From: Voacanga thouarsii | Lineage: Eukaryota; Streptophyta; Magnoliopsida; Gentianales; Apocynaceae | Length of the DNA: 64,000 nt | Assembly (NCBI GenBank): GCA_026120185.1 | Contig: JANUWF010001224.1 | Location: 2,604,001 to 2,668,000, forward strand | Reading direction: 5' to 3' | Shown: one piece after another, positions 23,620 to 34,292 of the stretch | How positions within the stretch are numbered: the first letter of the stretch is position 1 | How the letters are laid out: the number at the start of each line of letters is the position of its first letter | The notes under the pieces: generated by a model | Databases searched by the model: none | What the model saw: only the letters and a program-made list of their open reading frames with translations | What the model was told of the DNA's origin: nothing | Translations under genes and position numbers: made by a program

Positions 23620-25110
23620 TTTAGATTATTGCTATGCAAGAAGAGTTAAATCAATTATAAAAAAAATCATGTTTGGAAACTTGTTCCTAGACCGCATGAT
23701 CGTCCGGTTATTGGTACAAAATGGGTATTTAGAAATAAACTTGATAAAAATGGGATTGTGATTAGAAATAAAGCTAGATTAGTCGCCTAAATATTTAATC
23801 AAGAAGAAAGTATTAATTATGATGAGACATTCGCTCCTGTTGCTAGACTAGAATCCATAAGAATGCTGCTTGCCTTTACATCCTTTAAAAATTTCATGCT
23901 CTATCAAATGGATATCAAAAGTGCATTTCTAAATGGCTTTATTGAGGAGGAAGTATATGTTGAACAACCTCCTGGTTTCATTCATGAGCACTTTCCAAAT
24001 CACATTTGCAAACTTTCTAAAGCTCTTTATGAATTAAAGCAAGCTCCAAGAGCTTGGCATGAAAGACTTAGTGGATTCTTGATTTCAAAAGGATTTTCTA
24101 GAGGCTTAATTGATAATACCTTATTCATCAAATCTGATAATTCTGATGATTTACTAATTGTTCAAATCTATGTTGATGATATCATTTTTAGTGCTACTAA
24201 TGACTCTTTGTGCAAGAAGTTTGTTAAGACTATGCAACAAGAATTTGAAATGGGTATGATAAAAGAATTAAACTTCTTCCTCGGATTTCAAATTAAGCAA
24301 ACTAAGAATGGGATCTTCATAAATCAAGCTAAGTATGCCAAAGAGTTACTCAAAAGGTTTGGAATGAAAGAAGCAAAAGAAATCAGTACACTTATAAGTA
24401 CATCCATAAAACTTGATCAAGGTGAAAAAGGTAAGAAAGTAGATGAACATAAGTATAGAGGTATTATTGGTAGTCTACTCTATCTTATTGCTAGTCGACC
24501 AAACAGTATGTTTTCGGTATGTCTTTGTGCTCATTTTCAATCATGTCCAAAGGAATCACATCTATGTGCAGTAAAACATATACTCCGATATTTAATTGAC
24601 ACATATGATTATGGATTATGGTATCCTTACACTAACACATTTGACCTTATAGGATACACTGATGCAGAATATGCAAGCTGTAAAATTGAAAGAAAAAGTA
24701 CTAGTGGCCATTGTCAATTTCTTGGACACTCTCTTGTGCCATGGCATAGTAAAAAAAAGGCATATATATCCTTATCCACCACTGAGGCTGAATACATTGT
24801 AGCCGGGAGTTGTTGTGCTTAAATTTTGTGGATGAAGAATACGTTGCTAGATTTTAATCTTAATTTTAATTGCGTACCTATATTATGTGATAATACAAGT
24901 GCTATCAATCTAACAAAAAATCCTATTCAGCATTCTAGGACAAAGCACATAGAAGCCAAACATCACTTCATCCGAGATCATGTGCTCAAAGCCGATGTGT
25001 GTGTTGAATATATTTCAACAGATGAACAACTTGCAGATATATTCAGTAAACCTCTAACTGAGGATAGATTCAACAATCTGATAAGAGGTTTAGGAATTAC
25101 AAGAATTTGA
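23620..25110 (+). pseudogene. Sirevirus A reverse transcriptase and RNase H
   Basis: From about 23660 the text reads as the start of a copia RT ('DRPVIGTKWVFRNKLDKNG') with stops near 23656 and 23788. The longest frame is 23863-24822 (319 codons). It contains 'MDIKSAFLNG', 'LYELKQAPRAWHERL' and the intact polymerase catalytic box YVDD at 24169-24180. RNase H follows, with 'GYTDAEYASC' and 'STTEAEYIV'. A stop at 24820 splits RNase H; its end lies at 24826-25107 ('CDNTSAINLTKNP', 'DIFSKPLTEDRF'). This is the best preserved part of the element, and only a few nonsense changes separate its blocks. Confidence 0.92.
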
Positions 25111-25561
25111 TAACTAACCATGTGGCATAAGTCTTCTTTATGTAAGATTTGTGAAGAAAAACGTTTCAAAAATAGTGTTCTACATCCAAAATGCACCATC
25201 ATCAGATTTGGACGAAGTATTTGAATCCAAATCCTTCATCCAAAATGCATTTTAGGAAAACACTCTTTTGGATGATATTTTCGGATTGGGTCAAGTTCCA
25301 AAACGCATCATTAATATTTTTCTTATTCCAAATTTTGAATTTCAAAAAATTGGGTTGCGCGTCCTTCTAAAGTTCTATGAAAAAAACTTATATTTCTAAA
25401 GCACTTGATTTCACATTACTCAAAAACATTCAAAGCACCCTGATTTTTCTCTCAAAACCCTTCTAACCGTCTCTTCCAAATCATCTGTGTTCTTCCTCTT
25501 CAAAAAAAAAAAAAAAAAAAACAACAACAACAACAACCCAAGAAAAGCCCTAATCTTACTA
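25111..25561 (+). other. Spacer between pol and env-like ORF
   Basis: This is non-coding. It holds repeated TCCAAAA and TTTTGGAT words like those of the LTR, and a run of A (25502-25520) followed by AAC repeats just before the start of the third ORF. Confidence 0.7.
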
Positions 25562-28500
25562 ATGGTAAAGACAAAATCTTCGGTTCCAAAACCAAAGAAG
25601 GGTCACAAAACATCTCCGAAGATGAAGAAAAAGGTTTCGGGTTCAAGTAAAGTAAAAGAAAAAGAAATTTCTCCTCAATTGGATTTCTCTGCATCTCACT
25701 ATGATTCCTCTGAGTCGTCTCCAGAACAATTGAGTTTTGAAAATTAGGTACCTCGCTTCCTTGACTCTAAATGAGAGATAGAGTATAATGATTGGGTGTC
25801 AAGAAACCAGATGGTTATCTCTGGTTATCGTGTTAATCATTCTGCTTTTCTGAATCTGTCAAATATTCTGGACATGTTTAATCACATAGGATGGGGTAGT
25901 TTACTGATTGTTGATGAGAAATTATACACTCCTCCTGTTTGGAAATTTTATGCTAATTTAAGAAAAGGTAGACTTGAAGAAACTGAGGGTGGATTCATGA
26001 TTCACTGGTATGTGTCGAGAGTGAAAGGCAAAGACATTGAGTTTGATCATAGATTGTTAAATAGGATATGTGATGTAAGAGATTCTAGGATTCAATAATT
26101 TGAGTTAAACAAAATTTCTGAAGGAAATGATATTTTTGTTCTGAAAAATTTTGAGAAAATCTTCACTGGTGGGAGGAACTTTGGAAATTTTGGAAACAAA
26201 AGCATGAAGTAGCTTAATGGGATTGGACGAATTTTGCACCACATGGTGTCTACTATAGTAGCACCAAGCTATGGGCATAAGACTTCAATAAGCGTTCTGC
26301 AGAAGATTATTATGTTGGCTCCAGCAGAGGGTAGGCAGATGAATTTGTTAGTTGTGCCCTAGAGATAATCACTTGTACATTGTATATGACACATTTTATT
26401 TTAATAAAAGGCATTATTTATCTTACAGTATCTTTTGTTTACTTTAAGTAATATAAATGTTCGATAAAGTCCCAAGTACAATACTGTGTTAAGGAAATTA
26501 TGATAAAGATCATGATATGAGATTTCTACTACACTGGATAGTGTTAGTAATTAAATAGTCCCTAGTCATAGTATTAATGAGACAGGACATCATTAATGCA
26601 TTAAGACTAGCATGTGTTAGACTTCCTAATTTAATCAGGCGGTGGTTTTCATAACCGTGAGTATTGAGATACTCAAAGTTAACAGATGGATGCTTGTTAA
26701 TGGAACAAGTTTATTGGATGACCTAGCTTTGAGATAATCACATAAATAACTATTTAGTGCTAGTGATATAATCTCAATATAGCAAACGTGCAAGTATCTT
26801 TGACTTGAGATCTCCAATGTACTTTGTTTGCTGAGCCTTGTACTTTGATTCCAATCTCTGGAGCTCGATCGAGAGCCGCCTATGGGATGGATATTGGGTA
26901 CATGGTGAGGTAAATGAAAGTAATTGAGAGGGACAACAAAGGATTCACCACTCCTAATAGTAGGGGCGAATATCTCACGGCCACTTATAGGAATTACTAC
27001 TCGAAAGTCCTTGGCCAAGGCAATTGTGTATTAGAAACAGTTCTAATTGATACATATCTAGAGTAGTGGGTTCCTAGTACAAGTATTATTGTATTCGGGT
27101 CAGAATTAATTTTGGAGGGAGTTGGCACTAATTCCGTACTCCAAATCGAATAAGATATTGTATGGTGAAAGAAGTTGATTGCACTGAAGTTTGTTATTAA
27201 AGGGTTCATGTCAAGCCACTTGACTTCCTAGACTCTTGGGTGGTCATGATGTATTGCTAGATACCGCTCATGATCTAGGAATATGGGTTTATTAATTGAT
27301 GAATTAATAAATCAATATTGATTAGAATTAATAGGATTAATTCTAATTAATTATGGATTATTAATCTCAAAGATGTTTGGATTAATTCATGTTCTCTACC
27401 AATTGATTGGGAAACCTAATAGGTCACACACAATAGAGGATTATATACTCAAGATGTTATTTGATAACAATGTGGGGTTAATTGAGAGAAAGAAAAGTTG
27501 TTATGGACAAATTATAATTAGTTATAATTTGTGGTACAAGTTGTAATTGTGAGAACTTGATGTTTCCAATTACAATTAGGGAATTCTAATAGGATTAGAA
27601 TTCTCAATTTTGGGAAGGGAATTTTGTGTGATATATAGTAGCTAATAACACACGAAAAACCCTAGCCAATAGCTGAAACACAACACACGATTCTCTCTTC
27701 CTTTGATCTCTCTCTCTCGTTTTTCTTCTTGAAAGAAAACCCTAGCCGCCATTAATTTTTGCTAGCACAGAAATTTTGGTGCTTGAGTATTCCTCTGTGT
27801 GGATTACTGTTAGAGATAATCACACACTGTGATTATAGAGGTTTGACGTTCAACTCACGTGGATGTTGATCACGAGGATTGCTGGATCGCGCCTCAACTT
27901 GAAGAAGAAAATTTTGTTTTTCGTACAATCACCCAAAGGTAAAAGCTGTTGCTTTTATTATCGTTATGTCTTTTTTTCCACACATAGAAGAGTCCTGGGA
28001 TGGTATCTCAATTTATTTTCTGCTGCGCCGTATAGGATATGAGCCTGAGATACCCAACAGAATTTTGGGTTTTGAGCAACAAAATTGATGTTGCAGTCGA
28101 GGAATACTTCAAGTAAAGCTCTCCCTTATGGAAATTTGCTGACCAAAGTATTTAGTTATTTTCAAGTTGATTTAAATTTTGTTCCTAGTGATCCATCCAA
28201 GATAAATGTTTACAACTTTGATTCTTTTAAAAGGATAGGTTATATGTGGGAAAATAATGAATGGAAATTGCTGAGAGATACTGAGGGAAAGGAAAGGGAA
28301 AATTTGATGAAGATCAAAGATGAAGGAAAGTCTGTCCATAGTGAAGGAACAAAAAGGAAAATTGATGATGTTCTTCAGGCAGAATCTTCTACCAAAGGAA
28401 AAGATCAGGATGCAGGCTTGTCCGAGAGTATATTGGGTGCGATTAATTCTTTAGCTGTGAAATTGGACCTTCTCAGCTCTGAAATTCATAGTCTTGGAAA

Positions 28501-28816
28501 CAAGATATCTGCAGTTGAAATGTCTACTAAACCTACTGCTCCAGTATCTTCCCCAATGGTATCTGCTCAAGAAAAGGATGAACCTATCTTAGAGGAAGAA
28601 TCTGATCTACCTGCTACAGAAAAGGATTATACTCCTGAACCAGTTCACAAACCATCTCCACTCAAGGAAACAGTGGCTCTTCCTGCTTCTCCTAAGCCAA
28701 AATCTTCTGGAAAACGACAGAAGCATGTTGTGGTGAAGAGAAAATCAAACAGAATTGCGGGTCAACACTCTAAGAAGGGTGCCGGTTCGAAAGCTGAAAC
28801 AATTAATATATCCTAG
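25562..28816 (+). pseudogene. Sirevirus A env-like third ORF, split by a solo LTR
   Basis: The ORF starts at 25562 with a Lys/Ser-rich, basic segment ('KTKSSVPKPKKGHKTSPK') ending at a stop (25745). The frame then continues through 25796-26095 with 'LDMFNHIGWGSLLI' and 'VWKFYANLRKGRLEE', which matches the 'putative plant transposon protein' domain found in env-like ORFs of plant retroelements. It goes on to about 26340, where a solo LTR interrupts it. Removing the LTR and one copy of GAATT keeps the frame into 28085-28813: 243 codons with a Ser/Lys-rich middle, a Leu-rich helical stretch ('ILGAINSLAVKLDLLSS') and a basic Pro-rich tail. At least four stops are present. I see no clear membrane segment. 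The function of such ORFs is not known. Confidence 0.75.
26346..28059 (+). mobile_element. Solo LTR, copia family C, inside the env-like ORF
   Basis: This 1714-bp LTR runs from TGTTAG..TGCCCTAGAG to GAGATACCCAACA and is flanked by GAATT at 26341-26345 and 28060-28064. It aligns along its length with the LTR at 34293-37839 once the insertion in that copy is set aside. No primer site or coding sequence is attached, so it is a solo LTR left by LTR-LTR recombination. The minus-strand frames in it (26635-27209) are incidental. Confidence 0.93.
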
Positions 28817-30098
28817 GCAGCACTGTTAGGCTGAATGATCCTCTGATGATCTCTCAAACAATTTACTTTCTACAAATTTGAACAATTTACTTTTCTATTT
28901 TTAGATTATACTTTGGGATAATTGTTGCTGCTTCTGGATATTTCTTTATTTTCAGCATCTTTCTTATATTATGCATATTTCCTATCTATTTATGTTCTGT
29001 TCTCCTTCTGATATTCTACTTTTTGATTGATGAAAAAGGGGGAGAAAAAGATGAATTACATGAACTGAACTGGATGAGTTGTCATGAACTAAATTGCATG
29101 AACTGTCATGTGATGAACTGAACTGCATGAATTGTCATGAATTGAACTGCATAAACTGTTATGAACTGAATGAACTGTTATGCCTGATATATCTGGGGAG
29201 AAAAAGATGGACTGTCTGATTGATGATATATTGGACTGCCTGACTGATGATATATGAAAATATCTGGAATCTGAATTGCATGAACTGTTATATATGAATC
29301 GACATGAACTATTATGAACTGATGTGAACTTTTATGACTGATAACTGCATGAATTGTTAAACTGATATATTCTACATGAATAACTGATTGATTTACTAAA
29401 TATGATTATTGACAAATGATTAAAAATCTTCTGCCTGGATAGTTGGAATAATTTCTGACTAAACTTCTATTTATGACATTTCAGTTTATGATTACTCAAT
29501 TTTTATTCAGAAGCATTTTCTTTATGTTAAAGGTATTCTTGAGGCTAGATTCTGTGATAAAGTCAAAATTTTAATCAGATAGATTCTTTAAAAAAAATTG
29601 AAAAATCCATTATCTCATGCATTGAGTCAAGGGGAGTTTTGGACTCAGATATTTTTTAAGAAGTCATATTGATTTGAAAACATACCTTTTGGACATCCAA
29701 AATCTATATCTAAAATGGATTTTTGAAAAGACTTGTTTTATACATACTTCCAAACTTGTTTTGGACACACTTTTTGGACGTACAAATCTTGATTTTTGTT
29801 TTTCCCTCTTAATGTTAAAATGTTCATATAAGCAAATATTTAGGGGGAATATCTTATTGTATGACTTGTCTACTATCTCTTCTTTATCAAAATCATTTTG
29901 AATATTCATAAAGAGATATAAAAGGCTTTAGGCTCACTGAGTTATGCTTACAAGCTAATACCTTAAAATCATCTATTTCACACACTTTCTTTAAGACCTA
30001 TACTGTGAGATTGCATTTTTTTTAAATGTTTATTTGCATCTCATTCTATCAACATGTTCACTTAATACATTTTTTTTAATATTTGTCATCACTTAAAT
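28817..30098 (+). other. Sirevirus A 3' non-coding region
   Basis: After the third ORF comes 'TGATGAAAAAGGGGGAGAAA' (29030-29049), a polypurine tract of the Sirevirus kind, and a second GGGGAGAAAAAGATG at 29196. Then follow a block of ATGAACTG-type repeats (29050-29370) and a block with TTTTGGAC/TCCAAAA words (29640-29790). At 30083 'TTTGTCATCACTTAAATT' matches the sequence that precedes the LTR-adjacent polypurine tract in the minus-strand copy at 59060. Here it jumps directly into mid-LTR, which marks a deletion. Confidence 0.7.
29050..29370 (+). repeat. Degenerate ATGAACTG minisatellite
   Basis: Some fifteen irregularly spaced copies of ATGAACTG or one-base variants (ATGAATTG, ATAAACTG, ATGAGTTG) lie in 320 bp, often as 'ATGAACTGAACTGCATGAACTG'-like doublets. 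They directly follow the polypurine tract of the Sirevirus. Confidence 0.75.
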
Positions 30099-31043
30099 TA
30101 AGGTATATCTATTAATTTCTATGTCTCTTTATCTTCTGATTCAATTGACTTTACCTTGAAGCATCAGAGGAGAAGATTTCAAAGTTCTTGAAAATCTCAG
30201 AATTTTGGATTGAATAGTTTGAATCCAAAAGATTCGTCCAAAATTCTGTAAACAGTGTTGAAATGTTTCTGCCTGAAAAAGTGCCATTTTGGACTAACCT
30301 TTTGGATGCATCGTCGTCCAAAACTCGAGTCCAAAATATGGATAAGTTTAAAAAGAAATTTATAGCCGTTTCTTTGTAGCTGTTGGCACTTCACTTTTTA
30401 GCTTTATAAATAGCCGCTAAGCAAGATTAGATATAAGATTTTTGAAAACACTCTTCTAAGAAACACTATTGCTCAACGTATTCAAAAATCTCCTTTTATC
30501 AAAAAGCTTCAAAATGAATTCATTTTGTGTCAAAGGTAAAAGTGTTTGTACTTTATATCCGAGTGAACATTTGTTCAAATAAGTGAGCTCTTCACAGTTC
30601 TATTGATATTCAATTTCTATTGTAGTGCAAGGTTGGGTGTAAAACCTAGTCAGGGTGAGCCTTATGTTGTGATTGCTTGTTCGAGAGGTTTTGGAAAATT
30701 TAGAGTGGTGATCCTCTCTTGTATGGTGTATTGTTTGATTTCTTTAAGTGGAGTATATGAAATCTGGTTGAAAATCCTTAAGTGTGAGCTTAAGGTAGTG
30801 GACGTAGATCTTCAAGGATCAAATCACTATACATACCTTGTCTTATCTCTTTTATTACTGAATTGCATTTCCATTTCTAGTCTGAATTTGAACATATATA
30901 TATCAAAGAGTTCTTAGATAGCTTTCCTTGTTACTATAAAGTTAGTCCAAGAATCTTGATGATTTTTGTTGTTCTGCATATCGAACGATTCAATTTTTTT
31001 TAGTTTGCCAAAAACCTTATTCATCCCCCTCTAAGGTTTTTCA
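30099..31043 (+). repeat. 3' LTR of Sirevirus A, 5'-truncated
   Basis: These 945 bp align with 19180-20101 and end TTTTTCA next to the GTTAT duplication. The first ~520 bp present in the 5' LTR are missing. It differs from the 5' LTR at many scattered positions and has a 20-bp insertion ('cttctgattcaattgacttt' near 30131), so the insertion is not recent. Confidence 0.9.
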
Positions 31044-31835
31044 GTTATGATAAAATTATCATTGCTAAATACTTAGTCACAACACTATATGTTAAATCAA
31101 AATTCAGTTTGTCAAAATTAGAAGACTAGAAAGAGTATCAAAGCCCTTATAACTCATTATCAAGCTTAGCTTTCATGTGCCTATGGAATCTCACATAAGT
31201 AAACTTGTAAAACTTCCTCAAACATACCTATCCATTTTACTAGCAATTTTTTTTTCTCAATAGCCTCATCAAAATCATCATCATTACAAAAACACAGGTA
31301 CAAAGTCACCTCGCATATCTACTAACTCATCATTACTCAACAAGACATTATAATCAAAGTCATTATCTGAAAGAGACCAAAGTTGATAGACATAATAGTA
31401 CTAAATTCCAAAAACTAGCAAAGATACATTTATATCCTTAATAAATATCATAGTACTTAAGAATCTAATTCCATATACCCATATTAGAAAAATCTGAGCT
31501 AAGGTTCTGATATCAATTGTAATACCCCACTACATATGTAACTCATACGAATCAAGGATGCCACCCTGTCCTCAAGACTAAGGCTCTTTATAGCACACTA
31601 AACAAGTACATTAATGACTTAATAACTCTAAACTAGAAAATAAGAACTTAACTAGAATTTACTACAAACCCAACTTAAACATAAGTCTACAAAATATATA
31701 AAATGTTCAAAATATTTGAATATCTGAAATAACAAGATATCTTAATAATATTATCTCAATACAAAAGAGATTAACCTAAAATTAATTAGTCTTGATAAAA
31801 TCAAATCACCCTAAAAACATGGTTAGCGAAAATAT
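31044..31835 (-). mobile_element. Remnant of a minus-strand LTR retrotransposon (leader, primer site, LTR edge)
   Basis: At 31518 the plus strand begins TGTAATACCCCAC, which reads as the end of an LTR on the minus strand (..GGGGTATTACA). Two bases to its left, 31504-31515 is a decayed complement of the Met-tRNA primer site. So 31044-31503 would be leader and 31518 onward the 5' LTR of a minus-strand element. The LTR is cut at 31836 by a CACTA element. No coding sequence of it is in view, except possibly upstream of Sirevirus A, which landed in its leader. Confidence 0.55.
31504..31515 (-). promoter_or_regulatory. Decayed primer-binding site
   Basis: Minus-strand TGATATCAGAAC against the canonical TGGTATCAGAGC has two differences. 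It sits 2 bp from the LTR edge, as expected. Confidence 0.55.
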
Positions 31836-32500
31836 CACTACTAGAAAAAGGTTGATTACCAATTGGCAAATTCTATTGGTAATTTTCTAATTTCTATTGG
31901 TAATATTAGATTACCGACAGATTCCTAACAGAATTCGGTCCATTGGTAAAACACTTGTTGGAAATTGTTACCAACAAGATCTTTTCAAGTTAGTTGGTAA
32001 TTACCAACAGATTTTATAGTTAGCAATATTAAATTTCGGTTGATGATGAATTTTTCAGAGTTAAGTATTTTCTATTGATAATTTTGTAGAGTTACAAAGA
32101 AACTGACTAACTAATTGGTAAAGTAGTTAGCAATTTTTCAATTAATTCTTTTGTCGGTAATTTACTTAGCATTTTTTTTCAATTGATTATTTAGTTGGAA
32201 ATTTGGTGAGTAATTTTTTTAACAATTCTTTAGTTGGCATACTTATTTTGTTGGTAAATATTATATATTACCAACAGACGATTTAGTTGGTACTTAGTTG
32301 GTAGATGTCTAAGAATATCGTACCAAGATAGCTTACCAACTAAAATTCAATTGGTATTGTCATAGTACAAAAATGCTATATCAATTGTTGGTAACTACCA
32401 ACAAATTTTTTTTAGTAAGTACCAACATATTTATGTTGGTAAGTACGAACAGATTTATATTGGCCACTAAAATTACCAACAAATTTTTTATTGCTAAGTA
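31836..32500 (+). mobile_element. CACTA-1 left terminus with subterminal repeats
   Basis: CACTACTAGAAAAAGGTTGA is a classic dicot CACTA terminal inverted repeat and is preceded by TAT as possible 3-bp duplication. The next ~650 bp are packed with TTGGTAA / TTACCAAC words in both orientations ('TTACCAACAGATTT', 'TTGGTAATTACCAAC'), the expected subterminal transposase-binding array. No matching right end is visible in the window; the element may be truncated, or its right end lies outside. Its interior (32.5-34.3 and 40.0-42.2 kb) carries gene fragments. Confidence 0.8.
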
Positions 32501-32731
32501 AAATTACATTATCACTATATAATGCATAATTCACATATTTGATAAAGCAATTCTGTATAATATTAAAAATACATCTATATCAAAAGTCGTACATCTATAT
32601 CCATAATTCACATATTTGAAGCACTACCTAAACCTACAACTATCCATCTCATCCCAGAGTAGTTTTTCTTGCCAATTGAGAATTTGGTATAGCTAAATTA
32701 ACTCAATTACAAAAAAATAACACACAGGCAG

Positions 32732-32840
32732 AGTAGAGCTTGAATTCCAACCAATGATCCTTGTTAACTAGTTCAGGATGCTCCCGTTCAAGTGTTTGAT
32801 TTGCAATTAGCTACATTATTTTTGCAATTCCTCTTGGTAC
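32732..32840 (-). pseudogene. Unidentified captured exon
   Basis: On the minus strand an AG acceptor (..CACAATCTAG) at 32841 is followed by an open stretch of about 36 codons. It begins 'VPRGIAKIM', has one stop, and continues 'LIANQTLEREHPELVNKDHW'. The mixed, non-repetitive composition is that of a real exon. I do not recognise the protein. Confidence 0.4.
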
Positions 32841-33620
32841 CTAGATTGTGACAATGACAATACTATAGTATAAATGATAACCAATACCAGTAGCAAAACT
32901 TATGCATGCTAGCAAAACAGCCCTAATAAAAATTTAAGCTATATTTTATTTCAAAACATTCATACAAGAATAAACAGAGAGCAACACAAATTCTTATTTA
33001 ATCAAACAGAACAGAATCTAGAGGAAAATTATAGTAGAATTAGTTTGTAGCAAATATTTACATTACTGAAAGCAGAGAAAATAGGATGGTAAACCCTATG
33101 AGTTCTAAAAGGATCACTCCAACAATATACCTAAAAATAAGTTGCGAAGTTAAATAAAAATCGTAAATGGAAAAGTTGTAGCATATATAAGTATCAAGAG
33201 AAACTACAGAGATGATATCAACTTCTTTTTAACCAGCACTCATTCACTAATAGAGAACAATAATGATGCAAGTCCCTAAAAATTATGCTAGCAAAGTTAA
33301 ATCGAAAACAATTGTATTTTGGTTAAATAATAAATATTTGACCAAAACTACTAGTACTTCATTCAACTTGATGAACTAAAATAATATAGCAAGCATATGT
33401 ACAATAGCTCTCTAAATGTGTCTACCAACCCTTACATTCACAATAGCAACTGGAAATGAGGGATAAACATAATTAGGATTCTGGATTGGTATATGTTCAC
33501 CAAATATCTTTGGAAAACAAAACAATGACAATTATTTACAAATTTTCTTAAAAGGCAACAGTTTCATCAGAATAGAAATCAGAAGTCAAGCAAAAAATCC
33601 AAAGATACAAGGTATTCTGG

Positions 33621-33868
33621 CTACATCCATTGGCAGGAAAAATGTAATGGAATAGGAGGATATAAAAAAGAACCATTAAGAATCTATTCAAAGATCCATT
33701 TATTAGCTACCTCAGTGAAGTGAATTCCATCCAAGTTAATCCTTGATGATGGATCTTTGCAGGACTTAGCAGTAACAATCTCATTTCCATTCACAATTTT
33801 CTTACTCCTATAGTTGATAAATCTATTGTAATTGAATTTGCCACCATGACAAGCAGACAACATAGGCT
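33621..33868 (-). pseudogene. GDSL esterase/lipase, C-terminal fragment
   Basis: The minus-strand translation is the C-terminal end of a plant GDSL esterase/lipase of the ENOD8-like kind. It has 'ACHGGKFNYN', then 'IVNGNEIV', 'KSCKDPSSRINLDGIHFTEV', 'ANKWIF', a stop in place of an expected Gln, 'ILNGSFLYPPIPL' and a final stop at 33621. The Asp and His of 'DGIHFTEVANKW' correspond to catalytic block V of the family (D-x-x-H). These enzymes are secreted hydrolases of acyl esters. The rest of the gene (blocks I-III, with the catalytic Ser) was not found nearby. It lies within CACTA-1, so it is most simply a captured gene fragment. It has no start and an internal stop. Confidence 0.82.
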
Positions 33869-34292
33869 ACTTCTAGAATTCTAGTAAATGAAAAAACAAA
33901 TAAAGAAGATATTCTTTATGTTAGCAAAATAATCACTACAATTTACTACCATAATAAAAAAGTGAACTATCCATGTGATTCAAACTATTAATGATCTGTG
34001 TAAGGTAAACTATTAGCATTTAGTAGGGTGTGGAAAGTTTCCTTCTTTGATTTGCTAAAGGCCATGCTAGTAAATATGGATGCACAAACCATTGCTAGCA
34101 CTTCTTTCAGGTTCAATTCAATTTAAAAGTTTTTGAAATTTTATAATTATCAACTGTAACAAAACATAAGATTTTAACATCAACAAGCAACAATATAGGT
34201 GTATAGAAGAGAATAGATACAAATACTTAAAGACAATATCAGAAACAAGGAGAAAGAGCAAACAAAAGACATTCACAATAAGTTGTTGTTAT

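Larger units (their letters stand above)
18658..31043 (+). mobile_element. Sirevirus A: complete Ty1/copia element with env-like ORF, inactive
   Basis: The element begins TGTTAGCCC and ends ..GGTTTTTCA. It is flanked by GTTAT at 18653-18657 and 31044-31048. Order: 5' LTR, Met-tRNA primer site, gag, protease, integrase, RT/RNase H, a spacer, an env-like third ORF, a long A+T-rich 3' region and the 3' LTR. The copia domain order, the extra ORF after Pol and the GGGGGAGA polypurine signature are known marks of Sireviruses. The span includes a solo LTR insertion of 1714 bp plus its duplicated 5 bp, so the element itself is about 10.7 kb. Every coding region has stops or frameshifts. The 3' LTR lacks its first ~500 bp, and the usual polypurine tract next to it is gone too. 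Confidence 0.93.
32501..34292 (-). other. CACTA-1 interior, gene-derived DNA
   Basis: The A+T-rich sequence resembles introns and exons rather than transposon coding sequence. Besides the GDSL fragment and the exon-like segment listed separately, a stop-free minus-strand stretch at about 33415-33500 ('GEHIPIQNPNYVYPSFPVA') looks exon-like but is unidentified. No transposase is seen. Confidence 0.45.

Noticed and set aside
26635..27209. Minus-strand frames of 127 and 70 codons
   Set aside because: They fall inside a family C LTR; the second has a counterpart at 36768-36968 in the other copy, so they are LTR shadows.
18658..31043. Sirevirus A as an active element
   Set aside because: Stops or frameshifts in every coding region, an interrupted third ORF and a truncated 3' LTR.
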